In this document: in pieces, positions 27,094-34,557 of the stretch
Layout: each line of letters opens with the position of its first letter
Position numbering within the stretch: position 1 is the first letter of the stretch
Source of the DNA: Sphingobium aromaticiconvertens
GTDB taxonomy: Bacteria; Pseudomonadota; Alphaproteobacteria; Sphingomonadales; Sphingomonadaceae
Length of the DNA: 64,000 bases
Assembly (NCBI RefSeq): GCF_037154075.1
Contig: NZ_JBANRJ010000001.1
Coordinates: 372,001-436,000, forward strand
Reading direction: 5' to 3'
Position numbers and translations under genes: made by a program
Notes under the pieces: model-generated
The model's database searches: none
What the model was told of the DNA's origin: nothing
Seen by the model: only the letters and a program-made list of their open reading frames with translations

Positions 27094-27882
27094 GTGACCG
27101 ACGCCGTAACCCTGAGCCGCGACGGTGCGGTCGCCACCATCACCTTCAATCGTCCCGACCAGTTCAACGCCATCAACCCGGCGTTGGCGCGCGGGCTGGT
27201 CGAGGCGGCGATCGACGTCGATCAGGATGAGAGCGTGCGCTGCGTGGTGCTGACCGGGGCAGGGCGCATGTTCTGCGCGGGCGGCGACATCGGCCTGATG
27301 CAGTCGGCAGGGACACGCGCCGGACAGGTGCTGAGCGAGCTGGCCGGCACGCTGCACATGGCGACATCGCGCCTTGCGCGCATGAACAAGCCGCTATTAT
27401 GCGCCGTCAACGGCCCCGCCGCCGGCGCGGGGCTGGGCCTCGCCATCATGGGCGATATCGTTATCGCCGGGGCATCGGCCAATTTCACGCCCGGCTATCC
27501 CGGCATCGGCCTGACCCCGGATGGCGGCGCGACCTGGCTGCTGCCACGCCTCATCGGCCTGCGCCGCACTCAGGAGATGCTACTGACCAATGAGCGAATC
27601 GACGCTGAGGAGGCGGCGAAAATTGGCCTCGTCACCCGCACGGTTGCCGATGAATCTTTGACGGAAGAGGCTATGACGACGGCGCGTAAACTGGCCGCCG
27701 CTGCGACCGGCGCGATCGGCACGGTCCGCGCACAGCTTCTCGCCAGCTATGGCGCCGGTCTGGAAGCCCAATTGGAGGTGGAGGCCCGCGGCATCGCCTC
27801 CGCCGCCGCTGGCCCCGATGGGCAGGAGGGCGTCGCTGCCTTCCTGCAAAAACGCCGCCCGGAATTTACCGGACGGCGTTGA
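27094..27882 (+). CDS. Enoyl-CoA hydratase/isomerase family protein (PaaG-like)
   Basis: A 262-residue crotonase. The oxyanion-hole stretches are FCAGGDIGLM (about 67-76) and VNGPAAGAGLGLAIMGD (about 107-123), and YPGIGLTPDGGATWLLPRLI places an Asp where many hydratases have their second glutamate, as in PaaG-type isomerases. Likely substrates are unsaturated or epoxy acyl-CoAs. GTG at 27094 is about 10 nt after AGGAG; the GTG at 27085 abuts the RBS and is less likely. Its last codons carry a terminator for the converging dps gene. Confidence 0.88.
   Translation: MTDAVTLSRDGAVATITFNRPDQFNAINPALARGLVEAAIDVDQDESVRCVVLTGAGRMFCAGGDIGLMQSAGTRAGQVLSELAGTLHMATSRLARMNKPLLCAVNGPAAGAGLGLAIMGDIVIAGASANFTPGYPGIGLTPDGGATWLLPRLIGLRRTQEMLLTNERIDAEEAAKIGLVTRTVADESLTEEAMTTARKLAAAATGAIGTVRAQLLASYGAGLEAQLEVEARGIASAAAGPDGQEGVAAFLQKRRPEFTGRR
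27848..27880 (-). terminator. Rho-independent terminator of dps, inside the end of the crotonase gene
   Basis: Arms AACGCCGCCCGG (27851-27862) and CCGGACGGCGTT (27869-27880) pair with one mismatch around a 6-nt loop. Read on the minus strand, the stem runs straight into TTTTT then GC. It is 16 nt past the dps stop and lies wholly inside the last codons of the convergent gene. Confidence 0.8.
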
Positions 27883-27895
27883 AGATCGGATAGTC

Positions 27896-28387
27896 TTACG
27901 CGTTGCGGCCCGCTTCGAACAGGAACCAGGCGCGCTCTTCGGCCTGGTCGGTCCAGTCGTCAACAATGCCTTCGGTCGCATTGTCGCCAGCCTCGGTCGC
28001 CGCGGCCTTGGTGGCGCGCAGCGCTTCGACCAGCTTGAGATTATCCTCGCGCAATTCGTTGAGCATGTCGGCGGCGCTCACATAATCGGCGTCATTATCC
28101 TTGACAGTCTGATGCCGGGAAATGTCGCCGATCGACCGCAAGGTCGTGTTGCCCGTCTTGCGAACCCGCTCCGCGATCAGATCGGTGGTCGCCAATATCT
28201 GCCCCGCCTGATCGTCGAACATCAAATGATAATCGCGGAAATGCGGGCCGGACACATGCCAGTGAAAATTCTTGGTCTTGAAATACAGCGCATAGCTGTC
28301 GGCGAGCACGCCGTTCAACGCTTCGGCCACGGATTTGGTGGCATTGCTTTTCAGGTCGGTCGGGGTTTTAAGGTCGGGGGCGGTCAT
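27896..28387 (-). CDS. dps: Dps ferritin-like DNA-protecting protein
   Basis: A 163-residue Dps-family ferritin. The inter-subunit ferroxidase site is visible in NFHWHVSGPHFRDYHLMFDDQ-like sequence (two His, Asp and a downstream Glu), and the N-terminus (MTAPDLKTPTDLKSNATKS) is lysine-containing and flexible, as in DNA-binding Dps. It should sequester iron with peroxide and coat DNA in stress or stationary phase. The start at 28387 gives normal length; 28477 does not. It converges with the crotonase gene with 13 nt between stops. Confidence 0.94.
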   Translation of the reverse strand: MTAPDLKTPTDLKSNATKSVAEALNGVLADSYALYFKTKNFHWHVSGPHFRDYHLMFDDQAGQILATTDLIAERVRKTGNTTLRSIGDISRHQTVKDNDADYVSAADMLNELREDNLKLVEALRATKAAATEAGDNATEGIVDDWTDQAEERAWFLFEAGRNA

Positions 28388-28427
28388 GCAGGGGTCCTCC
28401 AGTTCGATGCCTTGGTTTCGGCTCAAT

Positions 28428-28452
28428 AACGACCCGCCGTCAAGTTGGTGCC
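28428..28452 (-). promoter_or_regulatory. Possible EcfG-type general stress promoter of dps
   Basis: On the minus strand GGCAC (28452-28448) is followed by 16 nt and CGTT (28431-28428), about 40 nt upstream of the dps start codon. The alphaproteobacterial EcfG consensus is GGAAC, 16-17 nt, CGTT, so there is one mismatch. dps is a usual EcfG target. Confidence 0.4.
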
Positions 28453-28499
28453 ACGAAACGGTGCCCGATATTTTCACTTGGCCTGATTGAGTGGATCGA

Positions 28500-29066
28500 T
28501 CAGAGAATGGCCAACGCAGAGGCCGCGATCAATCCGCCAACGACCAACAGCATCACGCCGCCGCCCAACCGCACCGCGCGTAACGCCCCATGATGATAAA
28601 ATTGCTCGCGCAGCGCGATGACCGGCACCGCCGCCAGCGTCACGCCAACCGCGCCGCCGATAGCAGCCATAACCGGATCACCGGTGCGCGTCGCAATGCC
28701 CAGAATCAGGAATTGCGGCCCGTCCCCGAATCCCAGGATGAAAAGACCAAAAGCGGTGGTCAGGAAAGCACCCAGCTTCCACCCGTCCAGCATATCAGGC
28801 CGCTTGACCCGAAACACCATGCCCACGCCAAGGAACAGGATGGCGAGCGCGAGGAAAAGAAGGCGCGCATTGCCCGCCAGCATCGGCGCCAACAAAGCCC
28901 CCGCAGCCGCCGAAAGCGCGGCGTTACAGGCGGCAGCGATAGCGACGCCCGCCAGAACCACACCATCGCGCTGATATCGGCTGGCCAGCGCCAGCACCAG
29001 CCACTGGCTCTTGTCGCCCATCTCACCCAACAGGCAACCGAGCAAAGCTGTCAGCAGAGCATCCAC
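28500..29066 (-). CDS. TMEM165/GDT1 (UPF0016) family membrane protein
   Basis: A 188-residue membrane protein of six predicted spans in two repeats. The first repeat has the family signature GEMGDKSQWLVLALA (residues 14-28). In the second repeat the corresponding stretch reads LGFGDGPQFLILGIA, where the acidic E-x-G-D-K/R-S/T form is reduced to G-D. Relatives move Mn2+ or Ca2+ across membranes (MneA, GDT1). It is 23 nt downstream of a small unknown gene on the same strand. Confidence 0.85.
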   Translation of the reverse strand: MDALLTALLGCLLGEMGDKSQWLVLALASRYQRDGVVLAGVAIAAACNAALSAAAGALLAPMLAGNARLLFLALAILFLGVGMVFRVKRPDMLDGWKLGAFLTTAFGLFILGFGDGPQFLILGIATRTGDPVMAAIGGAVGVTLAAVPVIALREQFYHHGALRAVRLGGGVMLLVVGGLIAASALAIL

Positions 29067-29089
29067 GTCCGGCTTATATCAGCTACGTA

Positions 29090-29404
29090 TCAGGCGCGCA
29101 GGTGCGGCTGGATCGGGGAAACGAGGATATGAGAGGCCGGAATCACGACCATCTCGACCGCCGCCTCGCGCATAAGGTCCAGATAGGAGAGGACGGTCGG
29201 GCCATGGCCGTTGACGGAAATTACGCTCTGCAATGTGTCGGCCAGCCCTTCCACCGCGTCGAAGTGAAAGCTGCGGGCGATATGGCGGATCTGGTCGACC
29301 TCATCATGGATGCGCGACGCGGACAGATGCCCGCGCTGTGCCGCCAGCGCGTCGATACGCCGCAATATGTCGGCCCGAATCACCAGTGTCGCATCCTGTC
29401 GCAT
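29090..29404 (-). CDS. Small protein of unknown function (104 aa)
   Basis: I do not recognise the family. The protein starts [20 protein letters not shown] and has a helical N-terminal half and a C-terminal part with [13 protein letters not shown]. No signal peptide or membrane span is seen. ATG at 29404 is preferred to 29434 because it begins the ordered part. It is 23 nt upstream of the GDT1-like gene and may be co-transcribed with it. Confidence 0.55.
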   Translation of the reverse strand: MRQDATLVIRADILRRIDALAAQRGHLSASRIHDEVDQIRHIARSFHFDAVEGLADTLQSVISVNGHGPTVLSYLDLMREAAVEMVVIPASHILVSPIQPHLRA

Positions 29405-29507
29405 GGGATCGTCCCCCTTGGCCTGTTGCCCCAATAGCGATCATGCGCGCGAGGGATTAAGACCACGTAAACTACGCCATTCTCTATGCCGCACCTGCAC
29501 CCAACCC

Positions 29508-29536
29508 TTGACAGCAGCGCGAATCTCGCCCAATGG
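29508..29536 (+). promoter_or_regulatory. Possible sigma-70 promoter of rpmG
   Basis: A consensus TTGACA at 29508-29513 is followed by 17 nt and CAATGG at 29531-29536. The -35 is perfect and the -10 poor. It would give a leader of about 70 nt before rpmG. Confidence 0.35.
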
Positions 29537-29612
29537 GCACCGCTGGAACGGGGCGGTCCGGTTGGGGCCGCTTTTCTTTTTCGTCGATTTTTCAAGACCA
29601 AGGATTTGGGCC

Positions 29613-29780
29613 ATGGCTAAGCCAGCGACCGTCAAGATCAGACTCGTCAGCTCCGCTGACACCGGCTTCTTCTACGTCACCAAGAAGAACCCGCGCACGA
29701 AGACCGAAAAGCTGAGCTTCAGCAAATATGACCCCGTCGTGCGCAAGCATGTCGAGTTCAAGGAAGCCAAGATCAAGTGA
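29613..29780 (+). CDS. rpmG: 50S ribosomal protein L33
   Basis: A 55-residue L33 starting [20 protein letters not shown] and continuing [14 protein letters not shown], the family core. It has no cysteines, so it is the zinc-independent (C-minus) form. The start at 29613 gives exact family length and is preceded by AAGGATTTGGGCC. It stands alone and ends before a strong two-way terminator shared with the converging phosphatase gene. Confidence 0.96.
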   Translation: MAKPATVKIRLVSSADTGFFYVTKKNPRTKTEKLSFSKYDPVVRKHVEFKEAKIK

Positions 29781-29862
29781 TCTGACGGTAGCGCAAGCTG
29801 CCAAAGATCATCCCGAACCACGTTTGGGATCAAGGCATCCAGGCTTAATGCCGGAACAGGAA

Positions 29863-29895
29863 AAAGGCCCGTCTCCCTTAAGGGAACGGGCCTTT
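29863..29895. terminator. Bidirectional intrinsic terminator between rpmG and phoX
   Basis: AAAGGCCCGT (29863-29872) pairs with ACGGGCCTTT (29886-29895), extended inward by CCC/GGG pairs around TTAA. T-rich tails follow on both strands (CTTTCC on plus; TTTTTCC on minus), so it can stop both rpmG and the convergent phoX transcript. Confidence 0.85.
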
Positions 29896-29960
29896 CCTTG
29901 TTGCTGCCTTGCCTTTTTCGAAAATCCCCGACCCGAAGGCCGGGGATTCCCGTCCTGGCC

Positions 29961-31832
29961 TCAGTTACCGACCGCTGTACCGTCGGTGCGGCGAACGACG
30001 ATGGTCGAGGAACGGGGCTGCTGCCCCGACACCGGCCAGTTGCCCGTTGGATGCTGAATATTGACAAAGAAGGTGTTGAGGTCCGGCGTATAGGCGAGGC
30101 CGGTAATCTCGCAACCCAGCGGCCCCACCAGGAAACGCTTCGACAGCTTGCTGACCTGATCCACATGGAACATCGCATTATGGCCGAAGGCCGCGTCAAT
30201 GGTCAGGCCAGTAACGCCCGAACTGCCCGGCACGCTATGGTCGGTCTGGACCCACATGCGACCCTTGGGATCGATGCGTAGGCCATCGGGGCTTGAGAAT
30301 GTGTCACCGTTGATATTACCCACCAGATTGCTGCCACCGGCTGACAATTTGGGATCGCCCGCCAGCAGGAAGATTTCCCAGGTAAACTTCGTCGCCAGCG
30401 GCGAGTTGGCCTCTTCCTTGAACTTGATGATATGGCCGTGCAGGTTGGTGACACGCGGATTGGCGGCGTCGGTGACGCGGCGGCCACTGTTATTGGTGAG
30501 CGTGCAGTAGATCGCGCTGTTGTCAGGCGCGACCGTCAGCCATTCGGGTCGATCCATGATCGTGCCGCCAGCAACCCGGGCAGCCGACTGGGTATTGATC
30601 AATACGTCGGACTGGAAGTTGAAATTAACGACCGTGGGGGTCGGCACGGTTGTGCTTTGGCTGGTATTACCGGGATCGCTGGCGCCTGCGACCAGACCGT
30701 TCTGGCCCTGCACCAGGGCGCGCCATTCACCTGTGCCGTCCGCGTTGAAACGGGCGACATAGAGCGTACCGTCATCGAGCAGGCCGATATTGGCCGCCCG
30801 GTTGGTACTGTTGAACGCCCGCTCAGGAATGAATTTGTAGATACAGCCGGGCGTGTTGTCGTCACCCATGTAAAAGGCGACACGTTGATTGCTGTCCGTC
30901 ATATAGGCGACATTTTCATGGTTGAAGCGGCCCATGGCTGTGCGCTTGGTCGGTGCGGCCAGTTCCTGATAGGGGTCGATCTCGACCACCCAGCCATAAT
31001 TTGTGGCAGGCTGTGTCGGATCGAGATAGTTATCCATCGTCTCTTCACAGGTCAGGTAGGTGCCCCAGGGGGTGCTCCCCGACGAGCAATTATTGAGTGT
31101 GCCCTTGATGGTGCCCGACAGTTGGCCAGCGGCGGGGCCGCCAACGCGATAGCTGGTGTTGCCGGTATAGCGTTTGTTATATTTCGATCCAGCCTTGACT
31201 GCCCATTTGCCGTCCGTGCCCTTGGCGATCTCGATCACGGAGACACCTACGGCGGAAAGGGCAAGCGCCTTCTGGTCGGCCGTGGCGGTCGCGGCGTTAT
31301 AGCTGCCGGAGAACAGGATATTAAAGTCAGGCAGTTCGTGGTTCATCACCAGCAGGCCGCTTGCATTGGCGTCCGCGCCGGTCAGGGTGAAATATTCCAT
31401 GCCGTCATGATTGCCGCCCGCCCATTTCTCGGCATCGGCGGGGGTCGGGAAGCTGCCCGAATAGGGGGTGCCAGTTTCGACCGAATCGCCCGCCTTCAGC
31501 AACACGTCGACGGTGTAGCCGGTCGGCACGGTGACGGTGTCGTTCTGGTTGAGGGCTACCGGCGCGAAGTTGATCCCGTAACTGGGGGCGGGGGTCGGCG
31601 TGGGTGTGGGGGTCGGCGTCGGTGCAGGCGTCGGCGTTACGTCGTCGTCATCGTCGCACGCGGCCAGCGTTCCCAGCATCGGCAGGATCGACAGGCCCAG
31701 CAGGCCATTTTTCAGGATGGAGCGGCGGCCCGGATTGGCCGCGACGATCGCTTCCAGGCAATCGTCGCCAAAGCCGATCTGCGGCTGCGCGTCTCGGAAA
31801 GGCGCGCGCGCCTCGTCGGTCAGATGTGACAT
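29961..31832 (-). CDS. phoX: PhoX family (DUF839) phosphatase-like protein, Tat-exported
   Basis: A 623-residue DUF839/PhoX-type protein. The N-terminus carries a late twin-arginine signal, NPGRRSILKNGLLGLSILP (about residues 34-52), then an acidic patch and a Thr-Pro repeat linker (about 65-83). The beta-propeller body shows PhoX-type stretches such as STPWGTYLTCEETMDNYL, GRFNHENVAYM and DRPEWLTVAPD. Known PhoX enzymes are Ca2+/Fe-dependent alkaline phosphatases exported by Tat. An array of Pho-box half-sites lies about 75 nt upstream, so phosphate starvation control is likely. It converges with rpmG. Confidence 0.85.
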   Translation of the reverse strand: MSHLTDEARAPFRDAQPQIGFGDDCLEAIVAANPGRRSILKNGLLGLSILPMLGTLAACDDDDDVTPTPAPTPTPTPTPTPAPSYGINFAPVALNQNDTVTVPTGYTVDVLLKAGDSVETGTPYSGSFPTPADAEKWAGGNHDGMEYFTLTGADANASGLLVMNHELPDFNILFSGSYNAATATADQKALALSAVGVSVIEIAKGTDGKWAVKAGSKYNKRYTGNTSYRVGGPAAGQLSGTIKGTLNNCSSGSTPWGTYLTCEETMDNYLDPTQPATNYGWVVEIDPYQELAAPTKRTAMGRFNHENVAYMTDSNQRVAFYMGDDNTPGCIYKFIPERAFNSTNRAANIGLLDDGTLYVARFNADGTGEWRALVQGQNGLVAGASDPGNTSQSTTVPTPTVVNFNFQSDVLINTQSAARVAGGTIMDRPEWLTVAPDNSAIYCTLTNNSGRRVTDAANPRVTNLHGHIIKFKEEANSPLATKFTWEIFLLAGDPKLSAGGSNLVGNINGDTFSSPDGLRIDPKGRMWVQTDHSVPGSSGVTGLTIDAAFGHNAMFHVDQVSKLSKRFLVGPLGCEITGLAYTPDLNTFFVNIQHPTGNWPVSGQQPRSSTIVVRRTDGTAVGN

Positions 31833-31906
31833 GAATATACCCCTGTATGTGCCGTTATGGCTTTACGGCGGCAAGGCGCCGCACACTGCCCGGTTGACAG
31901 AGGGGA

Positions 31907-31968
31907 ATGACTTGGGGAGGACGGACCGATGACGGACCGATGAAATGTGCGTGACGATCCGGTGACAG
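31907..31968 (-). promoter_or_regulatory. Array of six Pho-box half-sites in 11-bp phase upstream of phoX
   Basis: Read on the minus strand, the 7-mers CTGTCAC, TCGTCAC, ATTTCAT, CCGTCAT, CCGTCCT and AAGTCAT follow one another at exact 11-bp steps, separated by 4-nt spacers. This is the repeat plan of PhoB boxes (CTGTCAT plus 4 nt). Part of the array is an exact 11-bp tandem duplication, GACGGACCGAT twice at 31920-31941. The array ends about 75 nt from the phoX start. Confidence 0.85.
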
Positions 31969-31991
31969 GGCCAAGTGACAGGCCACTCGAC

Positions 31992-32354
31992 TCAAAGCAG
32001 CGCGTTCACCTGCTCGATGAAACGCAGCACGGAAATCGGCTTGGACACATAGGCTTCCGCTCCAGCCTCACGGATGCGGTCCTCGTCCCCCTTCCCGGCA
32101 TAGGCGGTGACGGCCATGATTGGCGCAACCGCAAGGGCCGGGTCTGCCTTCAGCGCAATGATCAGATCCAGGCCGCTGACATGGGGCAGATGAATGTCCA
32201 TGATCACAAGGTCCGGCATGAAGGCGCGCGCCTGTTCGACAACGTCGCGCCCATCCCGTACCGCCATCACTTCATGCCCATGGGCACGCAGCAGGTCGCA
32301 AAAAAGTTTGAGATTGAGTTCGTTATCCTCGACAACGAGCACGCGCTTTGCCAC
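31992..32354 (-). CDS. divK: DivK-like single-domain response regulator
   Basis: A 120-residue receiver domain with no output domain. The acidic pocket is VVEDNELN (residues 7-14), the phosphoacceptor Asp lies in LVIMDIHLPHVSG (about residue 53), Thr is in MAVTAYAG, and Lys in YVSKPIS. The LVVEDNELNLKLFCDLL start and overall length match DivK, which in Caulobacter relays cell-pole signals to the CtrA pathway. It diverges from a DUF3572 operon, a common neighbour of divK in alphaproteobacteria as I recall. Its downstream side carries the Pho-box array. Confidence 0.85.
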   Translation of the reverse strand: MAKRVLVVEDNELNLKLFCDLLRAHGHEVMAVRDGRDVVEQARAFMPDLVIMDIHLPHVSGLDLIIALKADPALAVAPIMAVTAYAGKGDEDRIREAGAEAYVSKPISVLRFIEQVNALL

Positions 32355-32425
32355 CAGTCACCCACATCCTGTAAAAAGCCTGGTTGCGCCGTGCCGCGCA
32401 CGGCTCACCTGCCAGAGGCCCGATC

Positions 32426-32725
32426 ATGCGACCCGACAGTGAAATTGGCAAGGGCGGCGCCCCACGCAAAGAAGGGGTAACCGACGCCACAACCCTCTCG
32501 CTGATGGCGCTGGGCTGGATCGTAGCTGATAGCCGACGCGCCGACAGGCTGCTGGCGCTCACAGGTCTCGACGCCGACGCGCTGCGGGCAGGGGTCAACG
32601 ATCCGACGGTGCTGGGCGCTGTGCTCGGTTTCCTGGCCGAACATGAGCCTGACCTGCTTGCCTGCGCCGACGCCATCGGCTCCAGTCCAGAAGCGCTGGT
32701 CGCTGCACGAAAGGCACTGACATAA
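32426..32725 (+). CDS. DUF3572 family protein
   Basis: A 99-residue helical protein of the DUF3572 family. The core is ATTLSLMALGWIVADSRRAD followed by LLALTGLDADALRAGVNDP and VLGFLAEHEPDLLACADAIG. Function is unknown. The ATG at 32426 is preceded by AGAGG at good spacing, so it is preferred to 32384. It is the first gene of a five-gene run in which each gene overlaps or touches the next: its stop shares a base with the HAD start (TAATG). Confidence 0.8.
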   Translation: MRPDSEIGKGGAPRKEGVTDATTLSLMALGWIVADSRRADRLLALTGLDADALRAGVNDPTVLGAVLGFLAEHEPDLLACADAIGSSPEALVAARKALT

Positions 32726-33378
32726 TGACCCGCCCGCTCATCATAACCGATTGCGACGAGGTGCTGCTGCACATGATCGTCCCGTTCCGCCAATGGCTGG
32801 ACGAAACGCATGCAGTCCATTTCGATGTGCGCGGCCAGAATTTCACCGAGGCACTGCGCCACAAGGACAGCGACCTGCCGGTGGAGCGGGAACTGGTCTG
32901 GGAATTGCTGGTCGCCTTCTTCGACACCGAAATGCACCGGCAGGCGCCGATCGCTGGCGCGGTCGAAGCGCTGCATGCCCTGTCGGCAGACGCCGATATC
33001 GTCGTCCTCACCAATATCGGCGAGCGGCATCATCTGGGGCGGGTAGAACAACTGGCCGGGCACGGCCTGCATCTGCCGGTCTTCTGGAACCAGGGGGGCA
33101 AGGGCCGCCCGCTCGCCCGCATCGTCGCGGATCGGCAACCCAGCGTTGCCCTCTTCATCGACGACCTGGGCGAACATCACCAGTCGGTGGAGAAGCATGC
33201 GCCTGGCGTCTGGCGGCTGCATATGGTCGGCGAACCGGAGGTGGCCGTGAATGTGCGCCCCAGCCCCCATGCCCACACCCGCATCGACGACTGGGCCAGC
33301 GCGCGCGACTGGATCGCGCAGCACCTTGCCCAAGGACCGGCCCCCCTTATCCCATCCATGGAGATTACATCATCATGA
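32725..33378 (+). CDS. HAD superfamily hydrolase-like protein
   Basis: A 217-residue HAD-fold protein. All four HAD motifs can be seen: TDCDEVLL near residue 8 (nucleophile Asp and acid Asp), VVLTNIG (motif II), a lysine in GGKGRPL (motif III), and ALFIDDLGEH (motif IV). It is therefore probably an active phosphatase or related phosphotransferase; the substrate is unknown. Its start shares one base with DUF3572 and its stop overlaps the RidA ATG (ATGA). Confidence 0.8.
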   Translation: MTRPLIITDCDEVLLHMIVPFRQWLDETHAVHFDVRGQNFTEALRHKDSDLPVERELVWELLVAFFDTEMHRQAPIAGAVEALHALSADADIVVLTNIGERHHLGRVEQLAGHGLHLPVFWNQGGKGRPLARIVADRQPSVALFIDDLGEHHQSVEKHAPGVWRLHMVGEPEVAVNVRPSPHAHTRIDDWASARDWIAQHLAQGPAPLIPSMEITSS

Positions 33379-33833
33379 GCATCGAAGCCCGCCTCGCTGA
33401 ACGTAACATCGTGCTGCCGCAGGCGGCCGCCCCGGTCGCCGCCTATGTCCCTGCCGTCGAGACAGGCGGCCTGCTGCATATTTCCGGCCAGCTTCCCTTT
33501 CTGGATGGACAGGTGATGACGGGTCGGCTGGGCGAGGACCGCGACCTTGATTATGGCGTGGAGGCCGCACGCCGTTGCGCCCTGATGCTGGTCGCCCAGA
33601 TGAAGGCCGCGCTTGGCAGCCTCGACCGGGTTAGCCGGATCGTGAAGCTCGGCGCGTTCGTCAACAGCGCGGGCAGCTTTACCGATCAGCCCAAGGTCGC
33701 CAATGGCGCGTCCGAACTGATGGTCGAGATTTTCGGCGACGCGGGCAAACACGCCCGCAGCGCCGTGGGTGTGCCGGTCCTGCCGCTCGGCGCCGTTGTT
33801 GAAGTGGATGCGATCGTTGAGGTCCGCGCCTGA
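33375..33833 (+). CDS. RidA family protein (YjgF/YER057c/UK114)
   Basis: A 152-residue Rid-family protein. Typical parts are LLHISGQLPFLDG, RLGEDRDLDYGVEAARRCAL, VKLGAFVNSAGSF and the C-terminal ARSAVGVPVLPLGAVVEVDA, in which the arginine needed for imine hydrolysis is kept. RidA proteins break down reactive enamine/imine intermediates made by PLP enzymes. The true start is the ATG at 33375, overlapping the HAD stop; the longer open frame upstream is a shadow. Confidence 0.92.
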   Translation: MSIEARLAERNIVLPQAAAPVAAYVPAVETGGLLHISGQLPFLDGQVMTGRLGEDRDLDYGVEAARRCALMLVAQMKAALGSLDRVSRIVKLGAFVNSAGSFTDQPKVANGASELMVEIFGDAGKHARSAVGVPVLPLGAVVEVDAIVEVRA

Positions 33834-34557
33834 TCAGGCCTTCCTGACCGCGCGCCCTTTCGCCCATCGTGGATTGCATGGAGACGGGGCGCATGGCGGG
33901 GGGCGTAGCGAAAATGGCATGGCCGCCTTCCGCGCGGCCATCGCCGCTGGCTTTGGCATCGAGTGCGATGTGCGCCTCAGCGCCGATGGCGTGGCGATGA
34001 TATTCCATGACGCCACGCTCGACCGACTGACAGGGGAGGCGGGGTCTGTCGCAACACGCGACGCTGCGGCTCTTGGCGCCCTTTCCCTGCCCGACGGTGG
34101 CCCGATTCCCCGCCTTGCCAGATTGCTCCCCCTCACTACCGCCAGCGCAACGCCCCTGCTGATCGAGGTCAAGGTCGATGGCCATCAGGTCGCCCCGATT
34201 TGCACGGCCGTTCTGGCCGACATCAAAGCGACGGGTACCGCAACTGTCGCCATCATGTCCTTCAATCCGCTCGTCCCCCGCTGGTTCGCCGTCCATGCGC
34301 CGCATGTGCCGCGCGGACTGGTCGTTACGCAGCGCGACAGCCACGGTCTGCGCGGTATAGTCAGCCGCACCCTTGCGCTTGCCCTTGCCAGACCCGATTT
34401 CCTGGCCTGTGACATATCCGATCTTCCGTCGTCGCTCGCCATCCGCGCCCGCCGCCGGGGCTTGCCCGTGCTGAGCTGGACGGTACGCACCCTGGAACAG
34501 CGCGAGCGCGCCGGAACCCATGCCGACCAGATCATCTTCGAGGAGGTGGCCGCATGA
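33808..34557 (+). CDS. Glycerophosphodiester phosphodiesterase family protein
   Basis: A roughly 249-residue TIM-barrel GDPD. The catalytic start is RPFAHRGLHG, then SENGMAAFRAAIAAGFGIECDVRLSADG supplies the metal-binding Glu and Asp, and IFHDATLDRLTG the second His. LLIEVKVDG and LSWTVRTLEQ are further family motifs. It cleaves glycerophosphodiesters to glycerol-3-phosphate and an alcohol, probably in the cytoplasm because no signal peptide is seen. The start is uncertain: ATG at 33808 overlaps ridA by 26 nt; TTG at 33817 or a later codon is possible. The stop overlaps the next ATG. Confidence 0.88.
   Translation: MRSLRSAPDQAFLTARPFAHRGLHGDGAHGGGRSENGMAAFRAAIAAGFGIECDVRLSADGVAMIFHDATLDRLTGEAGSVATRDAAALGALSLPDGGPIPRLARLLPLTTASATPLLIEVKVDGHQVAPICTAVLADIKATGTATVAIMSFNPLVPRWFAVHAPHVPRGLVVTQRDSHGLRGIVSRTLALALARPDFLACDISDLPSSLAIRARRRGLPVLSWTVRTLEQRERAGTHADQIIFEEVAA

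Noticed and set aside
29804..29831. Second terminator after rpmG
   Set aside because: The ATCCC/GGGAT arms form only a weak stem with no T-tract; the strong terminator at 29863-29895 is enough.
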